A stretch of DNA of 64,000 bases from Brucella intermedia LMG 3301 (lineage in GTDB: Bacteria; Pseudomonadota; Alphaproteobacteria; Rhizobiales; Rhizobiaceae): contig NZ_ACQA01000002.1 in NCBI RefSeq assembly GCF_000182645.1, forward strand, positions 1,483,001-1,547,000, in the 5' to 3' direction. How positions within the stretch are numbered: position 1 is the stretch's first letter; each line of letters starts with the position of its first letter. Both the position numbers and the translations under genes were made by a program. This document shows, in pieces, positions 25,737 to 34,631 of the stretch. The notes beneath the pieces were generated by a model. The model did no database searches. It was not told where the DNA came from and saw only the letters and a program-made list of their open reading frames with translations.

Positions 25737-26774
25737 GTGCTGAATTACGCTTTGAGGCGGTTGCTGACGCTTCCCGTCGTCCTTTTTGCCTTGTCATTGA
25801 TGCTCTTCGCGCTGCAGATGTCGCTATCGCCAACACAACGGCTGGCGGCTTACGCTCCTTCGCCTGACTTTCTCAAAGGGGGACAGGAGAGCATCCGGCG
25901 CATGATCGAACAATACGGGCTTAACGATCCCTTCCACGTTCAATACGGCAGATGGATCGGTAATATCATGACCGGCAATCTCGGTTGGTCCGAGACTGCA
26001 CGTCAACCTGTATCCCATGCGCTGACGTCTCTTTTGCCTGCAACACTGGAGCTGGTTCTACTGGCCTTCATTCCAAGTTTTCTGCTTGCGATCTATCTGG
26101 GCTCGCGTGCGGGCATTTATCTCAACAAATGGCCGGATCACCTTATCCGTATATTCACCATTCTGGGGTGGTCGTTTCCTGTCTACGTCTTTGGACTGTT
26201 GATGCTGCTGATTTTTTATTCCGCGCTTGACTGGTTTCCGCCGGGAAGGCTCAGCCAATGGGCGCAAGCGACTGTCATGTCCCCGGATTTCACCAGATAT
26301 ACCGGCGCCAATACCATTGATGCGATCCTCAATGGCAATCTTCAGATATTCTGGGATTCCCTTCGTCACCTTGCAGCCCCTGTCATTACGTTGACCTATG
26401 TCAATCTCGCCAGCATGACCCGTGTGATGCGAACCTCGATGCTGGAGACCCTCCGTCAGGATTATGTGCGTACTGCACGAGCCAAGGGTATGCCTAAACG
26501 CGTTGTGGAACTGCGCCATGCCCGCCGCAATGCGCTTCTACCCGTTACCACAATTGCTGGCATGGAGCTGGCGACGATGATGGGCGGCGTCGTTATCACG
26601 GAAACCATCTTCGATTATGCCGGGCTTGGTCAGTTCGCCGCCAAGTCTGCCGCCAATCTGGATTTTCCGGCAATTCTCGGCTTCAGCCTCTATTTCGCGA
26701 TCGTGCTTGTACTAATGAACCTGATCGTTGACCTGATTTATCCGTTACTCGATCCAAGGGTGAAGACACGATGA
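25737..26774 (+). CDS. Peptide ABC transporter permease, DppB-like (second importer)
   Basis: A 345-residue permease starting at GTG in LNYALRRLLTLPVVLFALS, the usual first helix of DppB proteins. An earlier GTG at 25677 would lie inside the hairpin and is rejected. The EAA loop DYVRTARAKGMPKRVVELRH and the terminal DLIYPLLDPRVK are typical. The periplasmic loop after the first helix is long (PTQRLAAYAPSPDFLKGG), as in OppB-type proteins for larger peptides. It overlaps the dppC-like start at 26771 by four bases. Confidence 0.85.
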   Translation: MLNYALRRLLTLPVVLFALSLMLFALQMSLSPTQRLAAYAPSPDFLKGGQESIRRMIEQYGLNDPFHVQYGRWIGNIMTGNLGWSETARQPVSHALTSLLPATLELVLLAFIPSFLLAIYLGSRAGIYLNKWPDHLIRIFTILGWSFPVYVFGLLMLLIFYSALDWFPPGRLSQWAQATVMSPDFTRYTGANTIDAILNGNLQIFWDSLRHLAAPVITLTYVNLASMTRVMRTSMLETLRQDYVRTARAKGMPKRVVELRHARRNALLPVTTIAGMELATMMGGVVITETIFDYAGLGQFAAKSAANLDFPAILGFSLYFAIVLVLMNLIVDLIYPLLDPRVKTR

Positions 26775-27643
26775 AATTGCTGCGATATCTGCTGCGTAAT
26801 CCTGTCTCGCTCATTGGAGTCCTGATTTTGCTGGCCTTTGTGCTGGTGGCAATATTCGCGCCGGTACTGGCGCCGCCGCAGGAATTCCAGATGTCGGTCT
26901 ATGACACGCCGCGAGCCGGCTTTCTGGCGACACCGCAACCGCCCTCCGCCGAAGCGATCTTCGGGACCACGGAAGGTCAGTATGACATCTATTATGCAGT
27001 CATATGGGGCACCCGTACGGCCTTCAAGATCGGCCTCGGTGTGGTCGCCATTTCCGTGTTGATCGGAACATTGATCGGTTCTGTCGCCGCCTATTACGGC
27101 GGTGCAGTCGATGAGATTCTGATGCGCATTGTCGACGTATTCATGGCTGTTCCATTCCTGATTGCAGCCATGGTCCTGACCGCCCTTCTTGGAAAGGGCA
27201 TCGGTCCGATTACGATCGCGCTGACAACTTTTGGCTGGATGGGATACGCCCGCGTCATCCGCAGCGAAATCCTGCGTATTCGTGAGATGGATTATGTCCA
27301 TGCCGCCCGAAGCTATGGAGCCGGAGATCTTCGTCTTATTGCGTTGCACATTCTGCCCAACGCCTTTTTTCCCGTCCTTGTTCTGGCCACCATGGCGACG
27401 GGCTCAATGGTACTTTCGGCTTCAGCGCTCAGTTTCCTTGGTGTCGGCACTGAGGAAGGCTATGCAGACTGGGGGCAATTCATCGCGTATTCGCGAAACT
27501 GGATCGTGGGTCAGCCGGGAAACCCTTTCCAATACTGGTACACGCTGGTCTTTCCCGGCGCTGCAATCTTTCTCTTTGTTTTGTCATGGAACCTTGTCGG
27601 CGACGCGCTGCGAGATGTTCTTGATCCTCGCCACTCAAGCTGA
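26771..27643 (+). CDS. Peptide ABC transporter permease, DppC-like (second importer)
   Basis: A 290-residue OppC/DppC permease with a first helix at LLRNPVSLIGVLILLAFVLV, the FGTTEGQYDIYYAVIWGTRTA block that replaces the common LGTDxxGRD motif, and the EAA loop DYVHAARSYGAGDLRLIALH. It ends in LSWNLVGDALRDVLDP, the family terminus. The altered GTD block is seen in the same branch that has long binding proteins. The serine hydrolase gene follows 17 bases later. Confidence 0.87.
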   Translation: MKLLRYLLRNPVSLIGVLILLAFVLVAIFAPVLAPPQEFQMSVYDTPRAGFLATPQPPSAEAIFGTTEGQYDIYYAVIWGTRTAFKIGLGVVAISVLIGTLIGSVAAYYGGAVDEILMRIVDVFMAVPFLIAAMVLTALLGKGIGPITIALTTFGWMGYARVIRSEILRIREMDYVHAARSYGAGDLRLIALHILPNAFFPVLVLATMATGSMVLSASALSFLGVGTEEGYADWGQFIAYSRNWIVGQPGNPFQYWYTLVFPGAAIFLFVLSWNLVGDALRDVLDPRHSS

Positions 27644-27660
27644 ACCTCGGGAGTATTGTT

Positions 27661-29330
27661 GTGTCCAAGCTTTCAAATCAATCAATTGAACTCTTCGAAA
27701 GCCTTATCCGCCATGAGGTGGAAGACAAGACCATACCTTCAATTTCCTATGCACTTGTTGATCGGGACGGATTGCTGGCGGAAGGGCATATTCAGCATCC
27801 CGAACGACATTTCGAGATGAATGCTCGAACATGTTTCCGTATCGGTTCGATTACCAAAACCTTCACTTCGGTCGCGATTATGCATTGGTCGAGAAGGGCC
27901 TTTTAGACCTCGACGTGGATGTTTCTGAATATCTTCCAGGTTTTCAGCCTATCAATCCGTTCGTCGGTCGTGAAAGTGGGCCTTTCGGCTCCCATATCAG
28001 CCTTCGCAAGTTGATGAGTCATACCGCCGGTATCGTCCGGGAACCCAAAAGCGGCCATTATCTTGACGCCCATCGCCCTCCGCTTGCAGATACAGTGGCC
28101 GAGCTTGCAACTTCAACACTCAAACAGGACCCCAGCGCCGGAACCATGCATTATTCCAACGCCGGAATTGCGGTAGTTGGACTGGTTATCGAGAAGGTAA
28201 CACGCAAGAGCTATGCAGACTATATAACTGACAATATCCTCAAGCCTCTCGGTATGTATGACACCTCCTCGGGTATGGCAGAGGGTATTCGCGAACGTCT
28301 CGCGCCTGCTGAGATGTGGACTATAGACGGGGATAGTCCCGCGCCGGTCTTCAGCCTCGGTGGTTCTCCTGCTGGAAACATTTTCTCAACTAACCGTGAC
28401 ATGGCAAGCTACGCGAGATGTCTTCTGCGCGGTGGTTTTACGCCCAATGGTCATTCCGTTATCAGCCCTGCTTCATTGCGGGAGATGTGGACGCCGATTG
28501 GAAGGCGACCAACCGGCCACGACCGAACCCAGAACGGCTATGGACTGTGTTTTGGTGTTGGCGACATGGATGGCTGGACTTCAGTTGGACATGGCGGAGC
28601 GGTTTATGGTTATGCATCCCAGATGACCTTGCTCCCCCGTGCTGGATTTGGCGTTCTTATCTTTGCCACACTGGATTTTGCCAATCAGATTGCCTCGCGC
28701 CTGGCTGGCGATGGTTTGCGTATTGCATTGTCGGAAAATGGTATGGGCAAGCGCCCGCACGGCGTCCAGGTGCCGCCCGCTATAACTGACGAGCAGTTTG
28801 CCACCCTTCCAGGCCTTTACCGTCAGGTTGAAAGTGGTGAAGTTATCGAGGTAAAGGAAAAGGCAGGCAAACTCTATCTCATGGGAGAGGGTGTGCCTCT
28901 GCAAATTCGTCCGAAGTCCAAGAACCATTTTGTCATTGACGGTCGCATCTACGGTCGTGGAGCAGACTATCCTCATATGGATGTCTCGTTTCCCGAACCC
29001 GGCAAACTCGATTGGAAAGGTCAGGAGTGGCTGAAAGCCGATAGCCTTCCTACAGAGCAAGTTCCAACGGAAATAGCCTCTCATCTGGGCAGATACGGGC
29101 CAGACTTTAACATCACATACCTGACTTATAGCCACGGCCAACTCAAATGCCTGATCGAGTATTTCTGCACGCATACTTGCGAACCTGTCGATGGCAACCG
29201 GTACCGCATGCGCGGGTTGCTTTATGAAGAAGAAATACTGGAGCTGGGCGCAACTGACGAGGCCGGGCGAACCGGTATACGGGTCGGACCGATGTTTCTG
29301 GAACGTCGGGAAGCCGGAAAGGCCGCCTGA
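27661..29330 (+). pseudogene. Frameshifted CubicO-type serine hydrolase
   Basis: Two overlapping frames together encode about 556 residues of a class C beta-lactamase-fold hydrolase. The first (GTG at 27661, with GGGAG upstream) carries the nucleophile motif S-I-T-K in RIGSITKTFTSVAIM; after the ATG at 27880-27882 it runs into a stop at 27904-27906. The second frame continues as ALVEKGLLDLDVDVSEYLPG to 29330, with YSN in MHYSNAGIAVVG and GHGG in SVGHGGAVYGY. Restoring one G after 27882 rejoins them. As written no protein can hold all three catalytic motifs. This may be a true inactivation or a sequencing error in a short region. Its place behind a peptide importer mirrors the Pab87-like gene at 12679. 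Confidence 0.75.
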
Positions 29331-29411
29331 AAGAGGGCTCGCGGCCAGCCAAGTTAGTCTCAGAATATTAACGCACCTTCGGGCGCACGTATGCGGATAA
29401 GGAGCGAAGTC

Positions 29412-30209
29412 ATGAAAATATTCATAAGCGCGGATATCGAAGGTACGGCTGGTATCACCAACTGGGACGAGGCGCGAAAAGGGCATGCTGACTACGAAGA
29501 GTTTCGCGAATATATGACAGACGAACTGGTCGCCGCCTGCGAGGGTGCACGGGCAGCAGGTGCGAAGGAGATCGTGGTAAAAGATGCACACTCTACCGCG
29601 CGTAATCTGATCCTCTCGAAACTTCCCGACTATGTTCGCATCGTCCGGGGCTGGAGCGGGCACCCCGACGCCATGATGTTTGGTATTGACCGCAGTTTCA
29701 GTGCGGCGCTGTACACCGGTTATCACAACAAGGCTGGCACCGATACCAATCCGCTAGCTCACACGTTGACTGGCACTGTTTCGCGAATGCTGATCAACGG
29801 CGAAGTTGCTTCTGAATTCACGCTGAACGCCCTCTGTGCGGCACGCTATGGCGTACCTTCGACGTTTCTTTCGGGGGATTCGGGAATGTGTAGCGAAGCG
29901 CATGAATTCGTGTCTGGTATTCGCACGGTCGCCACCAGCGAAGGACATGGCCCCGCAACCTCCTCTTTGTCACCGCAGGCTGCCGTTAAAGCAATTCGCG
30001 ACGGCGTTGAGCGGTCGTTATCGCGCGACCTGTCCAAATGCCTTCCAAAACTCGCAAACACGTTCGAGCTCATTGTGGAATACACAAACCCAATCGAAGC
30101 CTATCGAGGCAGTTGGTATCCGGGGATCGAACATCCGGCCCCCCGCACACTGCTTTTCAGAGCTAATGACTTTTTCGATATTCAGCGTGCAATTCGATTT
30201 GTCGTCTGA
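29412..30209 (+). CDS. D-aminopeptidase, M55 family (B. subtilis DppA type)
   Basis: A 265-residue zinc peptidase. All metal ligands of B. subtilis D-aminopeptidase DppA are recognisable: D8 and E10 in SADIEGTAG, H60 in KDAHSTARN, H105 in TGYHNKAG and E135 in ASEFTLNA, with H117 in LAHTLTG as the probable catalytic residue. The enzyme removes N-terminal D-residues, preferring D-Ala-type peptides, in the cytoplasm. ATG at 29412 has AAGGAG nine bases upstream; the longer start is rejected. It closes the plus-strand importer operon, as the same enzyme opens the B. subtilis dpp operon. It is a little shorter than the 274 residues known there. Confidence 0.88.
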   Translation: MKIFISADIEGTAGITNWDEARKGHADYEEFREYMTDELVAACEGARAAGAKEIVVKDAHSTARNLILSKLPDYVRIVRGWSGHPDAMMFGIDRSFSAALYTGYHNKAGTDTNPLAHTLTGTVSRMLINGEVASEFTLNALCAARYGVPSTFLSGDSGMCSEAHEFVSGIRTVATSEGHGPATSSLSPQAAVKAIRDGVERSLSRDLSKCLPKLANTFELIVEYTNPIEAYRGSWYPGIEHPAPRTLLFRANDFFDIQRAIRFVV

Positions 30210-30473
30210 TTATGCTGAAATTTTGCAACTGTGTCTGAGTTGGGCTTTGATGCGTCGATTTATTGAGGTTCGTGTTGAGATTGTAACGAGCGTCGCACAT
30301 GGTCTTGACTGTAAAGAAGTATGGTACTCGCAATCGAGCGCCATAATTCGATCTATCAGGACCAACAGGGAAGGCGAACGACACAGTGACTGCCACATTG
30401 TGTGATCTTGCCCGCTGAAAAATGCCAAGCTGAAGCGTTTCGCTGCGATTTTACGAGAAGCCATTAAAACTCA

Positions 30474-31256
30474 TTATACCAGATTGAGGCTTTTCATCAC
30501 TTTGCGCAGGGTTGAAACGCTTTGATAGCCCGCTTCCACGCTCGCCATGGCCAATGGGACACCTTCAGCCTGACGACGCATGACATGGGAAGCACGCAGG
30601 CGCTGACGCCATTCAATAAAGCTCATCCCAGTTTCCTGGCGAAACTTGCGCGTCATCGTCCGGCGGCTCATGCCCACCTCTTCAGCCCAGTCATCGATGG
30701 TAAGGTCCAGACCCGGATTTCCAAGAAGATTCCTGCACAGCTTTCGGAGCTGCTTTTCTGTCGGAAGCGGTACCGTCAAAGGCTGCCTGCCCGCGCAGCG
30801 GATTTCGTCCAAGATGAGAGCGGAAAGATGCCTGCCACGTCCGTTTTCGTCATAGAGCAGGGGCTCCTTGGCAAGCGCCTGTATGCTGGCGTCGAGCAAG
30901 GCGGAAACTTTGAGGACCCGCGTCTCCTCCCATAAGTCGCGTGAAATGTTCTCTTCAACATAGACCGAATACATTTCCGTTTCGCCGAACGTTTCCACCG
31001 CATGCGGCAGATCTGGTCTCAATAACACCGCGTAACCGCTTGGAAGCATGAACGCGCCCTCTTCGGTCAGCGCCGTCATGTAACCGGTATTCCCGTAGAG
31101 CAATTGACCGCGCCGATGACTGTGCCAGCCAAAATTCATGCCGGTTTTATATTCACGCCGCATGACCGCCAGAGGCCGCGGTAAATTCTGATAGTCGATG
31201 GCGTGTTTCGGTCGCATGCAGATTTCCGTTTGGCCCAATTTGACTGAAATTGTCAT
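30474..31256 (-). CDS. AraC-family regulator with cupin sensor
   Basis: A 260-residue regulator: N-terminal AraC-type cupin (about residues 30-110; FGWHSHRRGQLLYG) and two C-terminal helix-turn-helix motifs (about 175-260; TIDDWAEEVGMSRRTMTRKFRQETG and VPLAMASVEAGYQSVSTLRK, read in part). It is divergent from the TonB receptor gene, so control of siderophore uptake is likely. Three 19-base-spaced direct repeats cover its start, suggesting autoregulation. The 264-base gap between this gene and the D-aminopeptidase shows no recognisable gene. Confidence 0.85.
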   Translation of the reverse strand: MTISVKLGQTEICMRPKHAIDYQNLPRPLAVMRREYKTGMNFGWHSHRRGQLLYGNTGYMTALTEEGAFMLPSGYAVLLRPDLPHAVETFGETEMYSVYVEENISRDLWEETRVLKVSALLDASIQALAKEPLLYDENGRGRHLSALILDEIRCAGRQPLTVPLPTEKQLRKLCRNLLGNPGLDLTIDDWAEEVGMSRRTMTRKFRQETGMSFIEWRQRLRASHVMRRQAEGVPLAMASVEAGYQSVSTLRKVMKSLNLV

Positions 31257-31290
31257 ATTTAGCGGAAATTGCAGAATTTTGACCCAATTG
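31246..31290. promoter_or_regulatory. Three direct repeats with 19-base period, candidate AraC-type sites
   Basis: AAATTG begins at 31247 and 31266, and CAATTG at 31285, giving an exact 19-base period; the second and third share AATTGCA. The first overlaps the start codon of the AraC gene. AraC-type proteins bind direct repeats, so autoregulation and control of the divergent receptor gene are plausible. Confidence 0.4.
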
Positions 31291-31321
31291 CAACGGAGTT
31301 TGGCCTGACTCCATCAAGGTT

Positions 31322-31338
31322 GCTGAAATATATTCAGC
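31322..31338. promoter_or_regulatory. 17-bp inverted repeat upstream of the siderophore receptor
   Basis: GCTGAA and TTCAGC are perfect inverted arms around ATATA. It sits between the AraC direct repeats and the Irr-like box. It could be a regulator site or part of a promoter; no family consensus is recognised. Confidence 0.35.
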
Positions 31339-31366
31339 TGCGTAACGCGTTCATTGATAAGCACAA

Positions 31367-31383
31367 ATTAGAATTATTCTGAA
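31367..31383. promoter_or_regulatory. Irr (ICE)-type iron-control box
   Basis: ATTAGAA-TTA-TTCTGAA matches the Rhizobiales iron-control element TTTAGAA-N3-TTCTAAA, recalled from known Irr sites, in 12 of 14 arm positions. It lies about 100 bases upstream of the TonB receptor start, the expected place for iron control of siderophore uptake. Confidence 0.5.
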
Positions 31384-31484
31384 ATTCGAGTTTGCGCAAC
31401 GCCAAAATCATCGCATAACCCGCAGCCACGATCAGCTAGCGGGAGAAAGTGCCGTCGGCTGGCCGGGCGGCAAGGAGAGCCGAA

Positions 31485-33689
31485 TTGAATACGAGTGGTG
31501 CTGCGCGCAAACAGGGCACAACGAACCCACGCCGGACGAGCGTCAAGTCTCTGCTGGAAACCGTAATTTTGGGTGGTGCGGCTTCCATCGCAATCGCATC
31601 GCCATCCGCAGCGCAGGAGACCGGAATCCTCAAGCTCGACACGATCGAGATACAGACGTCGGATGGGAAAGGTCCGCGTGCTCCTGTAGAAGGTTATGTT
31701 GCCGAGCATAGCCGTGCCGCAACCAAAAGTGACGTGCCGATCCGGGAAGTCCCCCAGTCTATTTCGGTTGTGACCCGTGACAACATGAACGACCGCGCGG
31801 TGCAGTCGGTCAGCGAAGCTATGCTCTATAGCGCCAATGTGAACGCACAGCGTTATGGTGCCGATGTTCGTTCGGACTATTTTACGGTGCGCGGCTTTCC
31901 GGCCGATCTTTATCTGGATGGCCTGCGCATTCCCCAGATTGCCAGCCAATCTGGCGGCTATTCCGGCTTCGTCGTCGAACCTTATTCTTTGGAAAGCGTG
32001 GAAATCCTGCGCGGCCCGAGTTCCGCCCTGTTCGGTCAGAGCAATGTGGGCGGCATCGTCAATATGGTCAGCAAGCAGCCGCAGGCCGAAGCTTCGCGCG
32101 AGATTTATCTGCGCGGTGGAAGCTTTGAACGTAAGGAATTCGGTGCCGATATTACAGGGCCTATCAACAACGATCCGCGCTTCACCTATCGTCTGAACGG
32201 AATTTTCCGCGATAGCAACACATCCTATGATCTGGGCAAGAATGATCGTATTGCAATCAACCCCAGTTTCGCCTGGCGGCCGGATGCTGATACCAGTCTC
32301 GTGGTTTCCGGCGGCTATCTGAAGGATGATATGGGACAGGCCGGCGTCATAATCCCGGCCTATGGCAGCGTGTTGCCAAACCCGACCCGACAGACGATCT
32401 CACGCGACTTTTCCGATGGAGATCCGCGCAATGCGATCTACAAGAAAGAGATCGGTTATGCGGGCTACGATTTCGAGCACCGTTTCAACGACACGTTCAC
32501 TCTGCGCCAGAATTTTCGCTACTCGCATATGAAGACGGATTATCGCAATCTGTTCACAGGCGTCATCCCGACAAAGGGCTGGGACGGGCATACGATTCCC
32601 CGCACCAACTATCTGGCCCAGCCCGAACTGGATGCGATTGCCTTCGATACGCAACTGGAGTCGCGTTTCGATACGGGACTGGTGGCTCATACGCTTCTTG
32701 TGGGCTTCGATCAGCAATGGCAACGTCTCGACAATTATACTGCCTCGGCAAGCGGCCCCACGCAGGATCTTTTCAATCCGACCTATGGCCAGCCTCTCGC
32801 GGAGCTGTCGCCGACAACGCGGCTTTTGCAGAAGCAGTACCAGACCGGCATTTATGTTCAGGACCAGATCGAAGTCGGCAAATTGCGTGTCACGCTGGGC
32901 GGCCGCAAGGATTTCGTCAGCATCCGTTCCGAACAGACCGCACTCGCATCAGGGAAGACCACGGATTACGAACAGGATCCGGACAAGTTCACAGGCCGCG
33001 TGGGGGTGGCTTACCTGTTCGATTCAGGCCTCGTTCCATATGCCTTGTACTCGACTTCGTTCCTCCCGACATTGACACTCGCCGACACGCCGCTCAAACC
33101 TACTACCGGCACCTTGAAGGAAGTGGGCGTGAAATATGCACCGGAGGGAGAGGATTACACCGTCACACTTTCGGCTTTCGAGGCTGAGCAGCAGAATGTC
33201 GTGAACCGCATCTCCGGGGTTTATTACCAGACGGACGAAGTGCGGGTTCGCGGGATCGAGCTTGAAGGAACTGCACGTCTCTGGGACAGGCTGAACCTCA
33301 CCGCTGCATTGAGCTTCCAGGACCCCGAAGTCAGCGAAAGCCAGAATCCTGACCAGATCGGCAAATTGCCTTATACCGTGCCGAAGAACCAGCAATCCTT
33401 GTTCCTGAGCTACGACATGCCGTTGCCGGGCAATATCGAAGGCAACCTTGTCGTCGGTGGCGGTGTGCGTCGCATCGGAAAGACGGCGGGCGACACGCTC
33501 AACACCTTCTATGTGCCGTCCTATACACTGGTGGACGCGTTTCTGCGTTACGACATCGGCAATTATCGTTTGCAGGTCAATGCTTTCAATCTCGGCGACA
33601 AGAAATATGTTGCCGGCTGCAATTCCACCAGCCAGTGCTATTATGGTCAGGGTCGTTCCATCGTCGCGACGACGAGCGTTCGATGGTAA
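31485..33689 (+). CDS. TonB-dependent siderophore receptor, FhuA/FoxA-like
   Basis: A 734-residue outer-membrane receptor. The TTG at 31485 has AAGGAG seven bases upstream and opens a signal peptide ending at PSAAQ. A TonB-box-like DTIEIQ follows, then the plug (VREVPQSISVVTRDNMND-type start, EPYSLESVEILRGPSSALFGQ, GGIVNMVSKQP) and a 22-strand barrel ending in SIVATTSVRW with a terminal aromatic residue. The pattern is that of ferric hydroxamate receptors. A Cys pair sits in AGCNSTSQCYYG near the end, as in FhuA. It overlaps the next gene by seven bases, so binding protein and receptor are co-expressed. Confidence 0.88.
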   Translation: MNTSGAARKQGTTNPRRTSVKSLLETVILGGAASIAIASPSAAQETGILKLDTIEIQTSDGKGPRAPVEGYVAEHSRAATKSDVPIREVPQSISVVTRDNMNDRAVQSVSEAMLYSANVNAQRYGADVRSDYFTVRGFPADLYLDGLRIPQIASQSGGYSGFVVEPYSLESVEILRGPSSALFGQSNVGGIVNMVSKQPQAEASREIYLRGGSFERKEFGADITGPINNDPRFTYRLNGIFRDSNTSYDLGKNDRIAINPSFAWRPDADTSLVVSGGYLKDDMGQAGVIIPAYGSVLPNPTRQTISRDFSDGDPRNAIYKKEIGYAGYDFEHRFNDTFTLRQNFRYSHMKTDYRNLFTGVIPTKGWDGHTIPRTNYLAQPELDAIAFDTQLESRFDTGLVAHTLLVGFDQQWQRLDNYTASASGPTQDLFNPTYGQPLAELSPTTRLLQKQYQTGIYVQDQIEVGKLRVTLGGRKDFVSIRSEQTALASGKTTDYEQDPDKFTGRVGVAYLFDSGLVPYALYSTSFLPTLTLADTPLKPTTGTLKEVGVKYAPEGEDYTVTLSAFEAEQQNVVNRISGVYYQTDEVRVRGIELEGTARLWDRLNLTAALSFQDPEVSESQNPDQIGKLPYTVPKNQQSLFLSYDMPLPGNIEGNLVVGGGVRRIGKTAGDTLNTFYVPSYTLVDAFLRYDIGNYRLQVNAFNLGDKKYVAGCNSTSQCYYGQGRSIVATTSVRW

Positions 33690-34549
33690 CAGTTTTTTCT
33701 CGGCGTGATATTCTTGTAGGGGCGGCCTTGGCTGCCCTTACATCTGTCGCCCGCGCAGAGTCCTCGAAAGTTGTAACGCTGGAATGGGCTGCAACTGAAA
33801 CTCTCCTTTCGCTCGGCATTGTTCCTGTCGGGGCTGCCGATCTGGCTGGGTATCGCCAGTGGGTGAACATTGGGAACGATAAGCTTTCCAGTGCGGTCGA
33901 TGTCGGCGGGCGTCAGCAGCCAAGCCTTGAGGCCTTGATGCGTCTCAAGCCCGATCTCATTGTCACATCCGCATTGCGCCATGGCGCCATTGCAGATCGC
34001 CTGAACGAAATTTCGCCAACCTTGCTGCTCGACGAAGGTTCCGAAAAGTCCGACTTCTACGACAACATCAAAGCCGGGCTTGTGGCTTCGGGCAAAGCGG
34101 TGGGGCGAGAGCCGGAAGCACGTGAGGAATGGGTCTCTTTTGAAGAGCGTCTTTCCTCAGCGCGGTCGAAGCGCTTGCCGCAGGAAACCAGGATTGTCAT
34201 TGCGCAGCCACTGCCGGGCGTCGCCCGTCTGCGCATCTTTACATCCAATTCCGCCGCGATGACGACGCTGTCAAAAGCCGGATTTTCCACGGCTGTCGAT
34301 CTTGGCAGCCAGTCCTTCGGTTTCACCACGCTGGGGCTGGAAGATCTCGCCGTGCTCGATGCTGACACGCATCTCTGTCTTCTTGGCGATGAGCCTTCGC
34401 GGGAACTGACGGAAAGCGCCCTTTGGCCGGTCCTGCCAATGGTGGCGAGCAATCAGGTGCACGCAATAGGTCCTGATATCTGGCCTTTCGGGTCCACACG
34501 GTCGATGTTGCGTCTGCTGGATCGCGTGGAAAGCGCGCTCCCCGCCTGA
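33683..34549 (+). CDS. Periplasmic siderophore-binding protein, FhuD-like
   Basis: A 288-residue class III binding protein with a twin-arginine-like start (MVTVFSRRDILVGAALAAL) and mature sequence VVTLEWAATETLLSLGIVPVGAAD. The chain has the FhuD/FatB layout with a long helix joining two lobes. The ATG at 33683 overlaps the receptor stop. It hands hydroxamate siderophores to FhuB. The permease and ATPase are on the opposite strand, convergent across an 82-base gap that contains a small TCCGGC/GCCGGA hairpin at 34601-34619. Confidence 0.85.
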   Translation: MVTVFSRRDILVGAALAALTSVARAESSKVVTLEWAATETLLSLGIVPVGAADLAGYRQWVNIGNDKLSSAVDVGGRQQPSLEALMRLKPDLIVTSALRHGAIADRLNEISPTLLLDEGSEKSDFYDNIKAGLVASGKAVGREPEAREEWVSFEERLSSARSKRLPQETRIVIAQPLPGVARLRIFTSNSAAMTTLSKAGFSTAVDLGSQSFGFTTLGLEDLAVLDADTHLCLLGDEPSRELTESALWPVLPMVASNQVHAIGPDIWPFGSTRSMLRLLDRVESALPA

Positions 34550-34631
34550 CCCAAACGCGATGAGCATTATCTTACGCAAAACCATTCTTGCGGGCGATGG
34601 TCCGGCATTCCGGGCCGGATACAAGCAGAGG

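Noticed and set aside
34560..34620. Second copy of the intergenic repeat between fhuD-like and fhuB
   Set aside because: Only short stretches (GAGCATTATC, ACGCAAAACC) resemble known repeats, too little to annotate; noted as a possible decayed copy.
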